DNA of 64,000 nucleotides from Phosphitispora fastidiosa. Its GTDB lineage: Bacteria; Bacillota; Thermincolia; Thermincolales; UBA2595. Under the pieces are notes generated by a model that saw only the letters and a program-made list of their open reading frames with translations, had not been told where the DNA came from and ran no database searches. Made by a program: the position numbers and the translations under genes. The stretch covers positions 310,001 to 374,000 of the forward strand of contig NZ_JAHHUL010000002.1 of assembly GCF_019008365.1 (NCBI RefSeq). The letters are read 5' to 3'. Of this stretch, positions 63,381 through 64,000 are shown in pieces (positions within the stretch are counted from its first letter, which is position 1; every line of letters begins with the position of its first letter).

Positions 63381-63418
63381 AAAAACCGGGTGTCCGCTGC
63401 GAAGCAGCTTCCACCCGG
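63381..63418 (-). terminator. intrinsic terminator after the beta-propeller gene
   Basis: Minus strand: CCGGGTG, GAA, GCTGC-TTC-GCAGC, then CACCCGG and TTTTTGT. Outer arms are at 63386-63392 and 63412-63418; the T run is 63381-63385. Confidence 0.85.
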
Positions 63419-63477
63419 ATGTGATTTCCCTCACACATTAAGCAGTTTATCCCCTGCAGCGAAAAATTGCGCAAGGC

Positions 63478-64000
63478 TTACCAGCCTTCGACCCAAGAAA
63501 TCGCTGTCAGTCCCTTCAATGGATTTAAGGCCCCCGACAGGTCATAAACAAAATTGCCCTCCACTACCTCAACAAGTCTGGGAACACCGTCTCCCGGGAA
63601 GGCAATCCAACGTCCATCAGGGGAGCATGTCGGCAGAGCACCAACAATTATCCCGCTTTGGTCAAGCGGTGAAGGCTGTCCGGAAAAAACAGCTTTCTGA
63701 CCACTACCGGCACTAATGGCAAACCCGTCAAAAATTATATAGCTGCCATCCCGCGACCAGGAATATGCCATCGGTTCCCTGGCAGAACCCAGGAGATCTG
63801 AAATCACAATAGATTCTGCCCCCTCAGTATTAGCTGTCCTTATTTCTCCACCGCGGTCATTGGCGATGTGATAGAGAATCTTTTCCCTGTCAGGAGAAAC
63901 CAATGGTTCCCGCCCCTGTTGGATGATAACCTGCTTTTCCGAGCCGTCTGCCTTTATCTTCATAATATTATAATGGTACTCAGCCTGACCGTCGAACTCC
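63478..64000 (-). CDS. WD40-like/TolB beta-propeller protein, 5' end outside the window
   Basis: The open frame continues to the window edge, so only the C-terminal 173 residues are seen. TolB-type propeller blades are visible: EPLVSPDREKILYHIANDRG, PMAYSWSRDGSYIIFDGFAI and PTCSPDGRWIAFPGDG (the PDG-x-x-I/W-I-x-F signature), ending AISWVEGW. Probably periplasmic or extracellular; whether it has a lipoprotein signal cannot be seen. An internal ATG at 63963 is not the start. Confidence 0.8.
   Translation of the reverse strand, partial: EFDGQAEYHYNIMKIKADGSEKQVIIQQGREPLVSPDREKILYHIANDRGGEIRTANTEGAESIVISDLLGSAREPMAYSWSRDGSYIIFDGFAISAGSGQKAVFSGQPSPLDQSGIIVGALPTCSPDGRWIAFPGDGVPRLVEVVEGNFVYDLSGALNPLKGLTAISWVEGW

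Overview
The window is a chromosomal segment of an anaerobic, endospore-forming Firmicute. The gene content points to the Peptococcaceae/Desulfotomaculaceae neighbourhood (Pelotomaculum, Desulfotomaculum, Carboxydothermus and relatives). Reasons: sporulation genes yqfC, yqfD and spoIIP; a glycine T-box; an archaeal-like chaperonin inside the hrcA-grpE-dnaK-dnaJ operon, a known oddity of that group; pyruvate phosphate dikinase with its regulatory protein; and a small siroheme reductase-like protein. Species assignment is inference. Almost every gene is on the minus strand, so the text order is opposite to transcription.

Layout. 0-4.3 kb: ppdK, its bifunctional kinase/phosphorylase (which seems to use a CTG start) and a CcpN-like HTH-CBS regulator with a CcpN-type operator in its promoter. 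4.4-9.4 kb: glyS, glyQ (T-box controlled), a DUF4342 protein, recO and yqzL. 9.5-18.2 kb: deoC and an AT-rich type I restriction island (xre, hsdR, hsdS, a PrrC-like ATPase/anticodon-nuclease candidate, hsdM) lying between era and yqzL, genes that are adjacent in Bacillus subtilis. 18.4-26.2 kb: era, cdd, a YerB-like lipoprotein, ybeY, pgpH, phoH, yqfD, yqfC. 26.3-36.1 kb: accessory region with a plus-strand ECF sigma/membrane regulator pair, a SAMHD1-like HD protein with a beta-rich insertion, a small unknown gene, alr, a FemAB transferase, a membrane-anchored M1 peptidase and an NlpC/P60 hydrolase. 36.2-52.5 kb: yqeY, rpsU, hinT, mtaB, rsmE, prmA, rarD, dnaJ, dnaK, grpE, chaperonin, hrcA (CIRCE), hemW, lepA, murJ. 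52.6-60.1 kb: two small secreted or membrane proteins, spoIIP, a holin-like protein, rpsT (plus strand), holA, comEC, comEA. 60.3-64 kb: two small plus-strand genes, a DUF1858-siroheme protein, a PCP_red-CGGC fusion, a decayed methyltransferase and a truncated beta-propeller gene.

The most unusual observation is a three-copy family of interspersed palindromic elements (18271-18392, 54622-54887, 61857-61974). The copies share short sequence blocks at fixed places, but their stem arms differ in sequence while remaining perfectly complementary within each copy. Copy two is a 266-nt multi-hairpin structure containing two related sub-hairpins. I do not recognise the family; it looks like a structured RNA or a non-autonomous hairpin element. 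Other points of interest are the nuclease-like toxin gene embedded in the type I operon, the HD protein with a bactofilin-like insert, and a (Phe-Phe-Pro)n/glycine-rich small protein.

All calls come from reading the sequence and from remembered family features. No database search or folding program was run.
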